Below the pieces are notes generated by a model, which made no database searches, was not told where the DNA came from, and saw only the letters and a program-made list of their open reading frames with translations. A stretch of 64,000 nt of DNA. It comes from CAZKBP01 sp964551015 (GTDB taxonomy: Bacteria; Bacteroidota; Bacteroidia; Cytophagales; Microscillaceae). Both the position numbers and the translations under genes were made by a program. The stretch covers positions 156,878-220,877 of the forward strand of contig CAZKBP010000008.1 of the NCBI GenBank assembly GCA_964551015.1, written 5' to 3'. Positions 35,432 to 42,969 of this stretch are shown piece after piece. The first letter of the stretch is position 1. Each line of letters starts with the position of its first letter.

Positions 35432-36088
35432 ATGATCTATAAAAAAGCGGTTCGAATCATGAAACTAGACGTCAGCCTAATCAAATCCGTCCTCACCATC
35501 TATGATGAGTTAGTTGATAACGGAATCTCTCTGGTGTATTTGGGGCTTTTTAATCACGATATTACCAAAATGTTTACCTCCATGGCCGAGGATGACATGG
35601 AGCGAAACAGTGAGAAAATCTCTACCAAACGGAAAGTTTATCACGTGATGGTAGAAACGCTTCAAAATATGCAGAAACACTCCGACGAAATTTCAGAAGA
35701 AGGCAATATTGGCAAAGGCTTGTTTATGATCGGACGCAAGAGTGAAAGCTATTATGTAATCACTTCCAATCAGGTTTCTGAGGAGAAAAAAGAAAGCCTC
35801 GAGGAAGTACTCAAAGAAATTAACGAAGCAAGCCCCGAGGAGCTCAAAGAAATGTACCGCCATCAAATCAAACATGGTAAGCTTTCCGAAAAAGGTGGTG
35901 CTGGTTTGGGACTGATTGACATCGCCCGCAAAACTACGGGACATCACGATTATCAGTTTATTCCTTTTGAGGATGGAAGCTTCTTTTTTATCTTAAAAGT
36001 AGAAATCAATACCAGAGATATTAAAGGGAGCGATAAAAACCAGACTACGTTCAAGGATTTTTCCGAAGAAGTAGAAGAAAAGGAATAA
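35432..36088 (+). CDS. SiaB-family protein kinase, paralog 2
   Basis: A 218-residue SiaB/DUF6272-like protein. The N-box equivalent is VMVETLQNMQKHS and the glycine-rich lid is GGAGLGLIDIARKTTG. A charged acidic tail of about 25 residues extends past the fold. The ATG at 35432 is preceded by AAAGGA; an alternative ATG at 35459 (MKLDVSLIKSVL) fits the family start as well. No SiaC-like gene is adjacent. It lies 248 bp before paralog 3 on the same strand. Confidence 0.8.
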   Translation: MIYKKAVRIMKLDVSLIKSVLTIYDELVDNGISLVYLGLFNHDITKMFTSMAEDDMERNSEKISTKRKVYHVMVETLQNMQKHSDEISEEGNIGKGLFMIGRKSESYYVITSNQVSEEKKESLEEVLKEINEASPEELKEMYRHQIKHGKLSEKGGAGLGLIDIARKTTGHHDYQFIPFEDGSFFFILKVEINTRDIKGSDKNQTTFKDFSEEVEEKE

Positions 36089-36248
36089 TCTCACCTGCGT
36101 TTTTTCTTACCTCTCTTCCATTTTTGGCTATCCAGGTCAAGTAGCCGCCCGCTATTCTCCATCTCTCCTGCATCTATTTTCTATCTGATAGACAGCTTAT
36201 TAAAGGTGGAATTCTTAAAAAAAAACTACTTCACCCATAAAATGGTGA

Positions 36249-36256
36249 TATATTTG
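36249..36256 (+). promoter_or_regulatory. -7 element candidate with adjacent inverted repeat
   Basis: TATATTTG is a perfect TAnnTTTG match, 80 bp before the start of SiaB paralog 3. Just upstream, TCACC (36231-36235) and GGTGA (36244-36248) form a short inverted repeat at the position of the spacer, a possible operator. Confidence 0.4.
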
Positions 36257-36336
36257 CAAGCCATTCTTAAATATAAAGCAACTTTTCGAGAAGAAACCTC
36301 GCTATATAGTTAGTTTGTCAAGGAAACCATAAACAG

Positions 36337-36894
36337 ATGCAAGAACAAGCTAGTAAGGAGTTCAACTTTTTTGAATATCATACACAAATCAGTCAGGACA
36401 ATATCCTCTTGTCTTATAAAGGACCGCTTTCAGATGTTCTATTAGCAGAGTTCAGCCGAGATATTCGTAAGAAATTACAAAAAGAGGACTCAAAGACCGG
36501 TAAGAAAGTCTTTGCCGTATTCATGGAATTAGCTCAAAATGTACTTTTCTACTCCAAAGAGGAAAATCTATTTGGCAATAGTCGCGACAAAGTGGGCACA
36601 CTGGTCATCGTGCAAAATGATACCCACTATCGTTTGATTACGGGTAATTTGGTCTTCAAGCAAGATGTCCCTCAATTAAAAGAAAAGTGTGAAGTCATCA
36701 ACTCTCTGGATCGAGAATCTTTACGCGAATACAAGCGACAACTTCGCAACGCTCCGAGCGGCGAAGAGAGCAAAGGAGCCGGCATTGGTCTGGTACAAGC
36801 CGCGCTTACCTCTGACCATCCGCTCGAGGTACAAATCATGGAAATGGCAGGTAGTTACGCTTTTTTTATTCTCTATGTGAATGTAAAGAAATAA
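36337..36894 (+). CDS. SiaB-family protein kinase, paralog 3
   Basis: A 185-residue SiaB/DUF6272-like protein closest in layout to the one at 28724. It has FNFFEYHTQISQDNILLSYK at the start, the N-box equivalent VFMELAQNVLFYS and the lid KGAGIGLVQAALTSDHP. Residues for nucleotide binding are therefore kept. It is not next to a SiaC gene. Its substrate could be the SiaC at 28310 or one encoded elsewhere. Confidence 0.83.
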   Translation: MQEQASKEFNFFEYHTQISQDNILLSYKGPLSDVLLAEFSRDIRKKLQKEDSKTGKKVFAVFMELAQNVLFYSKEENLFGNSRDKVGTLVIVQNDTHYRLITGNLVFKQDVPQLKEKCEVINSLDRESLREYKRQLRNAPSGEESKGAGIGLVQAALTSDHPLEVQIMEMAGSYAFFILYVNVKK

Positions 36895-36967
36895 TCCTCT
36901 GTCCGCTTTCGTAGTTGATTCCTAATTGATATTTTTCTATCTTACAAGTAATTAAACTTGTGAGTCC

Positions 36968-37309
36968 ATGATCCTACCCTTTTTATTTAAAATACTCATT
37001 CATAGCCTAGCCGTGTTTTTTAGTGCCCGATTATTAGCGGGTGTAGAGCTAAAAGGTACTCGTAATATCATTGCCACGGCCTTGTTGCTTTCGCTGGTCA
37101 ATACTTTTCTTAGACCCATCCTGGCATTCTTGAGCTTTCCGATCACTGTGGTCACTTTGGGGCTTTTTAGTTTCGTGATTGATGGTATCTTGGTGCTGAT
37201 TGTGAGTGCTTTATATCCTCATTTTAAGGTGAAAAATTTATTTTGGGCGATTCTTTTCAGCTTAATGCTCTCTATGACCAATGCTTTACTCTTTTGGATG
37301 TTTAGCTAA
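36968..37309 (+). CDS. phage-holin-superfamily IV (PF04020) membrane protein
   Basis: A 113-residue protein with four transmembrane helices and the family signature LLSLVNTFLRPILAFLSFPI, followed by TVVTLGLFSFVIDGILVLIV. Despite the family name these proteins are widespread chromosomal inner-membrane proteins of unknown function. No phage genes are present nearby. Confidence 0.85.
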   Translation: MILPFLFKILIHSLAVFFSARLLAGVELKGTRNIIATALLLSLVNTFLRPILAFLSFPITVVTLGLFSFVIDGILVLIVSALYPHFKVKNLFWAILFSLMLSMTNALLFWMFS

Positions 37310-37484
37310 TCTATGCTTCAAAGTCAATCAGCATCGCACCCTAGTATTTGGATTTAGACCACCAGACTGACCGCTATGGTCAATTTCTTAAAGAACACAA
37401 GATTATCTCATCTTTGGGTCAGCGTGTATACTTCTGCCTCAGTATTACGTATATGTTTCTGCAAAACAAAACGCAAATCGAGCT

Positions 37485-40028
37485 GTGCAAAAATCAACCT
37501 CGCCTTCTCCCGAAAAGCTAAGTCAACAGCTAGCGCAAAGCCCACTAGCCAGCTTGGAAGTAGATGATCAATTTAGAATAACTGCTTGGTCTGAAAAGGC
37601 CGCCAAATTATTCAATCAAACTGCTTCCAACACGATTGGTTATTCACTTCTGAATCAACCGTTTATTTCAAAACCTGATCGGCAGGCTTTAGAACAGCTC
37701 AGGAAGGGAACGGCAAACTCCTTCACACTGGAATGTCATCACCCTGTAAGTCAGGGGCACATGAAGAAATGCACTTGGTATATTTCCATCCTCAGGGATC
37801 AAGCCCAACAAATGTCTAGCTTATATGTGCTGATTCATGGCCAAGAGACAGTAACTCGCACGATTCATCCCTCTGGTGTTTCTGATGAGTTACTAGCAAA
37901 CGTTTTTTATGAATCCATGAATGCCATCTTTTTAGTTAGATACCCGCAGCAAACTATCTTGGATTGCAACCAAAAAGCCATAGATCTTTTTGAAGGAAAA
38001 GATAAATACGATTTTATCGACCATACAGTCTATACCCTAGGGATTGACTCGGAAAAACAAAAAATCCCACCTGAACAATTTCTAGCAAGATTAGAGAAAG
38101 AAGAAATTGTTCGTTGCCAATTAGAATATCAAACCTTGAAAGGACGCCCCTTTTGGGGAGAATTAAGGGCAAAAAACTTCTCATACCGAGGAGAATCGCT
38201 CACACTCGTGACGGTAAGCGACGTAAGTGATCGCCAGAAAATTAAAGCGGAAGTCCAGAAAAAGAGGCAAGAACTATTAGCTCAAAAAGACCTCTTAGAA
38301 GCTATTCTGGAAAGCCTCAACGAAGGGGTAGTGGTATGCGATAAAGCAGGAAAGCTACAAATCAATAATAAGGTTGCTGAGCAAATTCTCGGACGAAAAT
38401 TAGTCACTCCTAGCTCTTATCCGTTTGACGTTTATTTACCCGACCAAGAAAAACGAATATTAGAAGAGGAATCGCCTTTATATCGTGCCCTCCAAGGAGA
38501 AGTCGTGCGAGATGTGCAATTTCAGGTCAGAAATGAGGAGACATTATACAAAAGTTACATTGAAGTAAGTGCCTCCCCCCTCGTCAGTCAAGATGCTCAA
38601 AAAATGGGAGCCGTAGCCATCATTCGTGATATCAACGAGCGGAGAAAATACGAGGCTAGTTTGCTTAAAAGGCTCAAAGTAGAAAGACTGATCAGCCGTA
38701 TCTCCAGCTATTTTATCAATCTTAGTTTAGATAAAGTTTCGGAAGGCATCGCCCACGCCTTACGCCAGATTGCTAAACACTACGCCTATGATCACGCGAT
38801 GGTTTTGGTACATGGTCGGGAAGAAGATGCGCAGGATGTCCGTTTCTACCAATGGGCGTCCGAAGAGCAAGAGGCAATACAAGACGTGCTTGGAGAGAAA
38901 TCTCTTGCCGATTACCCTTGGTTATGGAAGCATCTTCGGCAAGGTCGTGAAATGATCTATGACCAAACGCATCCTCTCCCAGCGGAAGCTTCCTTGGAGA
39001 TGGATGCTATAAAACGTGCCAAAATCACCGCCGGAATCGCTACCCCACTCCTTTATGATCGGGAAACCATTGGCTTCTTCGCGCTATTCTCTTTTCAGGA
39101 AAACTGTGTGTGTGATCCTGAAATTAGTGAAAACCTAACCGTAATGGGAGAAATCATCACCAATGCATTGGAAAGAGAAAGGCAAGAATTGAGAATCGTT
39201 GAGCTTAATAATGATTTAGAAACACGGGTGAAAGAGCGAACTAAGCAACTTGAGGAAAGTAACATTTTTCTACAAGAAGAAATGAAAGCCCGAGTCGCTA
39301 CCGAAAGGAAACTCAAGAAAAAAACACGCCTACTCGAAAATGCCAACCAAGAGTTAGAAGCATTTTCCTACTCGGTTTCTCACGACCTGAGAGCCCCCAT
39401 CCGTAGTATTAATGGGTTTAGCCAAGCCTTGTACGAAGATTACCACCATTCGCTCGACTCTGTGGGTCAAGATTTTTTGAGAAGGATCCTGAAGGCCAGC
39501 CAATATATGGGCTTACTCATCGATGGGCTCTTGAGCCTTTCGCGGCTTTCTCGCAAAGAGCTGAATTTCCAGCGAGTAAACCTTAGTCAAATTGCTCGGT
39601 CAGTGGTACAGGTGCTAGAAGAGCAAAACTTGAACAGACAAGTAGAAGTATTGATCGATGAAAATCTGGAGGCGCTCGCTGATCCGCATCTGATGCGGGT
39701 AGTGATGCAAAATCTTTTAGAAAATGCTTGGAAATTTACAGCGAATGAACCAAAAGCACGTATCGAATTTAAAATGAAGTCTACTAAGCAAAATCCTGTA
39801 TTTTACGTAAAGGACAATGGGGCAGGTTTCGATATGAAATATGCCAGCAAATTGTTTGGTGCTTTTCAAAGATTACATAATGAAGAAGAATTCAAAGGGA
39901 CAGGGATTGGATTAGCCACAGTGCGTAGAGTAATCTATAGACACGGAGGAAAAGTATGGGCAGAATCTCAACCCAACCAAGGAGCTACTTTTTATTTTAG
40001 CCTACCTTCCCAAGTAGACTTGTCCTAA
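37485..40028 (+). CDS. PAS-PAS-PAS-GAF hybrid-free sensor histidine kinase
   Basis: An 847-residue soluble kinase starting at a GTG codon. Approximate order: PAS 1 (residues 15-110), PAS 2 (130-245), PAS 3 (260-385), GAF (395-555), coiled coil (560-620), then HisKA with phosphoacceptor histidine near 633 (YSVSHDLRAPIRSINGF). HATPase_c follows, with NLLENAWKF, DNGAGFDM and GTGIGLATVRR. The C-terminal half resembles phytochrome-like kinases, but no chromophore-binding cysteine was recognised. No transmembrane segment is seen. It lies upstream of the receiver-PAS-DHp and receiver genes on the same strand and probably feeds them. Confidence 0.88.
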   Translation: MQKSTSPSPEKLSQQLAQSPLASLEVDDQFRITAWSEKAAKLFNQTASNTIGYSLLNQPFISKPDRQALEQLRKGTANSFTLECHHPVSQGHMKKCTWYISILRDQAQQMSSLYVLIHGQETVTRTIHPSGVSDELLANVFYESMNAIFLVRYPQQTILDCNQKAIDLFEGKDKYDFIDHTVYTLGIDSEKQKIPPEQFLARLEKEEIVRCQLEYQTLKGRPFWGELRAKNFSYRGESLTLVTVSDVSDRQKIKAEVQKKRQELLAQKDLLEAILESLNEGVVVCDKAGKLQINNKVAEQILGRKLVTPSSYPFDVYLPDQEKRILEEESPLYRALQGEVVRDVQFQVRNEETLYKSYIEVSASPLVSQDAQKMGAVAIIRDINERRKYEASLLKRLKVERLISRISSYFINLSLDKVSEGIAHALRQIAKHYAYDHAMVLVHGREEDAQDVRFYQWASEEQEAIQDVLGEKSLADYPWLWKHLRQGREMIYDQTHPLPAEASLEMDAIKRAKITAGIATPLLYDRETIGFFALFSFQENCVCDPEISENLTVMGEIITNALERERQELRIVELNNDLETRVKERTKQLEESNIFLQEEMKARVATERKLKKKTRLLENANQELEAFSYSVSHDLRAPIRSINGFSQALYEDYHHSLDSVGQDFLRRILKASQYMGLLIDGLLSLSRLSRKELNFQRVNLSQIARSVVQVLEEQNLNRQVEVLIDENLEALADPHLMRVVMQNLLENAWKFTANEPKARIEFKMKSTKQNPVFYVKDNGAGFDMKYASKLFGAFQRLHNEEEFKGTGIGLATVRRVIYRHGGKVWAESQPNQGATFYFSLPSQVDLS

Positions 40029-40172
40029 GCTAGGATTAAGCTCTGTGGCTTATTTTTAGAAAGCCAAGAGCAGCACCTATGATAAAGCTTCGTGGAAAAA
40101 TAGAGAAAATCTTACCACATATCGCTTGCCAAGTAGATGAGAATTAAATAGATTAGCATTTAATCTCAAAAA

Positions 40173-40188
40173 AATGACAGGTGTCATT
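40173..40188. promoter_or_regulatory. palindrome AATGACA-GG-TGTCATT
   Basis: A perfect 7+2+7 inverted repeat in the 234-bp gap upstream of the receiver-PAS gene, 75 bp before its start. It shares the TGACA-N2-TGTCA core with the palindrome at 21820-21833, suggesting a common regulator. Confidence 0.45.
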
Positions 40189-40262
40189 GCGGTGAGATTA
40201 CTTTTTAGGTTATTTACAATCATTCAGAAAGAAAGTCAAGAGCTTATAATTACTTCTTATCT

Positions 40263-41264
40263 ATGAACCAGCTTTTCAACATGCTGATCTTAGAAGACTC
40301 TGAGGATGACGCCATGCTGCTCATTCGGCACTTTAAGAAGGCTGGCTTTCAGTTTACTTATCAGGTTGTGTCAAATGCTGAACTGCTGGAAAAATCTTTG
40401 CGAGATCAGAATTGGGACATCGTCATTTCAGATTATAATCTACCTCAATTCAATGGTCTGCTTGCCCTAGATTTGGTGAAGCGTATTCAACCTCAGCTAC
40501 CTTTTATCCTCGTATCTGGGCAGGTGGGAGAAGAAATCGCGGTCAAAGTCATGAAAGCGGGAGCAGATGATTATATCATGAAAGATAACATGCAAAGGCT
40601 CGCCCCCGCCGTTAGTCGTGCCATTGCCAATGCCAAAGTCAAGAAAGATCATCAAGCTGCTCAGCAAAATATTCGTGAAAATGAGGTCAGGTTGCGTGCG
40701 CTATTTAATAGCTCCCAGCAAAATATTTATCTCTTAGATAAGGAAGGGCAGATTATTTGGCTCAATCGGGTTGCTAAATATACGACTACGCAACTTTTTG
40801 GAATAGAAGCGACCATAGGAAATCATATGCACGATTTTGTCTCTCCAAAGAATCTCAGTACTTTCCAAGAAAGCCTTCAGAAAACGCTCAAAGGTCAGCA
40901 AGTAGAATTTGACCAAGAGTATGAGTTTCCCAATGGAGAGAAACGCTGGTTTAATGTCCAGTTTCTTCCCGTAGAATATCATCGGGAAGAAACCTCTAAT
41001 GTATGTTTATCTATGCTGGATATTACCCAAAAAAAAATAGATGAACTAGAATTGAAACTCAAGAATGAGAAGTTGGAGGAGTATATATTTATTACTTCTC
41101 ACGAAGTACGACGCCCCGTGGCTAATATCATCGGGCTGGTTTCTCTGCTAGATATGTCAGATATTGACGATCCAGAAAATCGAGAAATTATAGAAAACTT
41201 AAAGGCTTCTGCACAACAGCTAGATGAAGTCATTCATAAGACCAATAGTATTTTAAAATCATAG
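40263..41264 (+). CDS. receiver-PAS-DHp protein lacking a catalytic ATPase domain
   Basis: A 333-residue protein. Residues 5-125 are a receiver domain (LILEDSEDDAMLL, phosphoacceptor in VISDYNLPQ, lysine in IMKDNM). Residues 140-265 are a PAS domain. Residues 275-333 are a histidine-phosphotransfer-type dimerisation segment (YIFITSHEVRRPVANIIGL) with a candidate phosphoaccepting histidine. The stop follows, so HATPase_c is absent. It may be phosphorylated in trans by the kinase at 37485 and pass phosphate to the receiver protein 12 bp downstream. Alternatively the DHp only dimerises. Confidence 0.87.
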   Translation: MNQLFNMLILEDSEDDAMLLIRHFKKAGFQFTYQVVSNAELLEKSLRDQNWDIVISDYNLPQFNGLLALDLVKRIQPQLPFILVSGQVGEEIAVKVMKAGADDYIMKDNMQRLAPAVSRAIANAKVKKDHQAAQQNIRENEVRLRALFNSSQQNIYLLDKEGQIIWLNRVAKYTTTQLFGIEATIGNHMHDFVSPKNLSTFQESLQKTLKGQQVEFDQEYEFPNGEKRWFNVQFLPVEYHREETSNVCLSMLDITQKKIDELELKLKNEKLEEYIFITSHEVRRPVANIIGLVSLLDMSDIDDPENREIIENLKASAQQLDEVIHKTNSILKS

Positions 41265-41276
41265 ACACTTTTCAAA

Positions 41277-41663
41277 ATGAGCCAGAAAAAAATACACCTG
41301 ATGTTAATTGATGATGATCCCATTAACAACCTCCTCAATACTCGTTTGCTCTCCAAGCATCAGTCTAATATTCGCTTTACCGAGCATAATGAGGGCAGAA
41401 GTGCCATTGAAGACATCAAAAACCGCAAAGCGGATTTACCCCAAGTTATTTTACTGGATATCAACATGCCCGTGATGGATGGATGGCAATTTTTGGAAGA
41501 ATACCAACATCTAAATTATGATATTCCTCTCTTCATGCTGACTTCTTCTATTGCCCAAGAGGATATCAAAAAAGCCAAGAGCTACAAAGAAGTGAAGGGC
41601 TTTATTACCAAGCCCTTAGACCAAGATAAAATCAGAAAAATCTTCGCTAGCGTCCAAATATAG
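41277..41663 (+). CDS. single-domain response regulator
   Basis: A 128-residue stand-alone receiver domain: acidic pair in LIDDDPINNLL, phosphoacceptor aspartate in ILLDINMPVMDGW, switch residues in LFMLTSSIA and lysine in FITKPLDQ. It starts 12 bp after the receiver-PAS-DHp gene, so the two are translated from one transcript and probably form one phosphorelay. No output domain is present. Confidence 0.93.
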   Translation: MSQKKIHLMLIDDDPINNLLNTRLLSKHQSNIRFTEHNEGRSAIEDIKNRKADLPQVILLDINMPVMDGWQFLEEYQHLNYDIPLFMLTSSIAQEDIKKAKSYKEVKGFITKPLDQDKIRKIFASVQI

Positions 41664-41676
41664 GGTATTTTCCTGC

Positions 41677-42282
41677 TCAACAACGTGGTGAGGTTTTAGC
41701 CTCTTCTTTTTTCATTTTTTTAGCGATGGTCTGCCGAGTAGTCCCTAGCAAATCAGCTATATCTTGCTGAGAAAGTAGATTAAATACCTCATAAGATTTT
41801 CCGTCCTTGTCTTCAACTACGTCGGCTATTTGGGTACGAAGATGATGCAGGCGCACATCAATATTTCCACGTGTCATTCCTAGTAGGCGCCTTTCTGCTT
41901 TTGCCCATCGTTTGACGACCATGATGTTGAACCATTCGGAGACAACAGGGTCATGCACAATGATTTTTTTGAAAAAACTGAGACGAAAACGCAAAGTTTC
42001 TAGCCCAGATACGGCTCGGGCAAACTCGAAGAACTCTTCATCTAGGTAGTTCAGGTTTCCAAAAAATTCGCTCGGTAATAATAAATCATAAATTACTTCT
42101 TCACCCTCAGGAGAATAGCTACCAATTTTTGCTACTCCAGAGCTAATCAAATAAATATATCGCTGTGGATCTACTGGCTGGTAGATATAGTCTCCTCGCT
42201 CGAATGTTTGCCAATTAAGCTGGTCAGTCAAATGATATTTTTCAGACTCGATGAGGTATTGATAAATCGCGTGTGTATCCAT
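41677..42282 (-). CDS. Crp/Fnr-family regulator
   Basis: A 201-residue transcription regulator: cyclic-nucleotide-binding-like barrel (residues 10-120, with GDYIYQPVDPQRYIYLISSG and LPSEFFGNLNYL) and a C-terminal winged helix (LSQQDIADLLGTTRQTIAKKM). Cysteines for an Fnr cluster are lacking, and the cAMP-binding arginine/serine signature is not clear. The effector is therefore unknown. It is convergent with the receiver gene (13 bp between stops). Confidence 0.9.
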   Translation of the reverse strand: MDTHAIYQYLIESEKYHLTDQLNWQTFERGDYIYQPVDPQRYIYLISSGVAKIGSYSPEGEEVIYDLLLPSEFFGNLNYLDEEFFEFARAVSGLETLRFRLSFFKKIIVHDPVVSEWFNIMVVKRWAKAERRLLGMTRGNIDVRLHHLRTQIADVVEDKDGKSYEVFNLLSQQDIADLLGTTRQTIAKKMKKEEAKTSPRC

Positions 42283-42489
42283 AGAGATCTTGATTTGAAG
42301 GCTGTTCCGTATTCTTATCTAGTAACAAAAGATACCGCTTTTTCCGACAAAAAAATTTATAAACAAATGTTAAAATAGTTGCCTATGGCCAGTTGTTGAT
42401 GGCATTTTTTTTATCAGGCTTTATGAACCTATTTTCTGGCCTCGTTCAGTCGAGCCGCTAGTGTATCGCCTTCAAATGACTCTTCTCTA

Positions 42490-42807
42490 AAGCAAAAAAA
42501 ATTCGGGAGGCGCATGTGCACCCCCCAAATTCTACAATCAAGATCAACCTACAAAAATTTTTATTTTCTTATTTATCTAGATTCCAGCAAACTATCGGAG
42601 TAGGGTTAGGAAAATCAGTCGCTTCAGCAGTTAGGAAAACTCCGCACTTTTTTCATTCTCAGATGGAGAGAAAAGTTTTCGCTAGGTAATCACGATTTAC
42701 ATACACATCTGCCCATAGATCCGACTCGATTCTCATCTCAAATGATCACCAACCAAGGTGAAATTTGCATTACGCGTTTCAGTATTTTTTTAACGTGCAC
42801 AAAAATA
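42490..42807 (-). ncRNA. candidate small RNA of about 300 nt
   Basis: On the minus strand, a perfect -7 element TATTTTTG (42807-42800) is followed by about 300 bp without an ORF, ending at a strong intrinsic terminator (42530-42490). Within it, CGGAGT and ACTCCG pair around a segment in which TTTTCCTAAC occurs twice. A second long-range pairing joins AGATGAGAA with TTCTCTCCATCT. The -33 box is weak (TTTAG). No known RNA family (tmRNA, RNase P, SRP, 6S) was recognised by its consensus. It could be an independent RNA or a long 3' end of the MASE1 kinase transcript. Confidence 0.45.
42492..42531 (-). terminator. intrinsic terminator on the minus strand
   Basis: Read on the minus strand, GAATTTGGGGGGTGCA pairs with TGCGCCTCCCGAATTT; the three mismatches become G-U pairs in this orientation only. 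A run of eight T follows at once. The stem therefore favours minus-strand termination, 440 bp after the MASE1 kinase stop codon. Confidence 0.8.
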
Positions 42808-42969
42808 GTGAGTAAGAGGGGAGCCTAAATGTTAAATTTTAACATCTGCCAAAATTTAACCTGAGTTTAATAGAGGGAGAGCAGCTATTGATAAGTGACT
42901 ATCTTTCAGTGATTTAATCTTAACATAGCTTATCAAAAGACCTTGACTACTGAAAACTGAGCACAAGCA

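Noticed and set aside
35440..35466. GGTTCGAATC string resembling a tRNA T-arm
   Set aside because: The flanking bases do not form a T-stem or acceptor stem, and the site is at the start of a coding gene.
36968..37309. Phage remnant suggested by the holin-family gene
   Set aside because: This family is common on bacterial chromosomes and no lysin, integrase or structural gene is nearby.
42230..42420. Possible -33/-7 promoter for the Crp gene
   Set aside because: TATCTTTTG has an extra base relative to TAnnTTTG, and no TTG lies at the right spacing.
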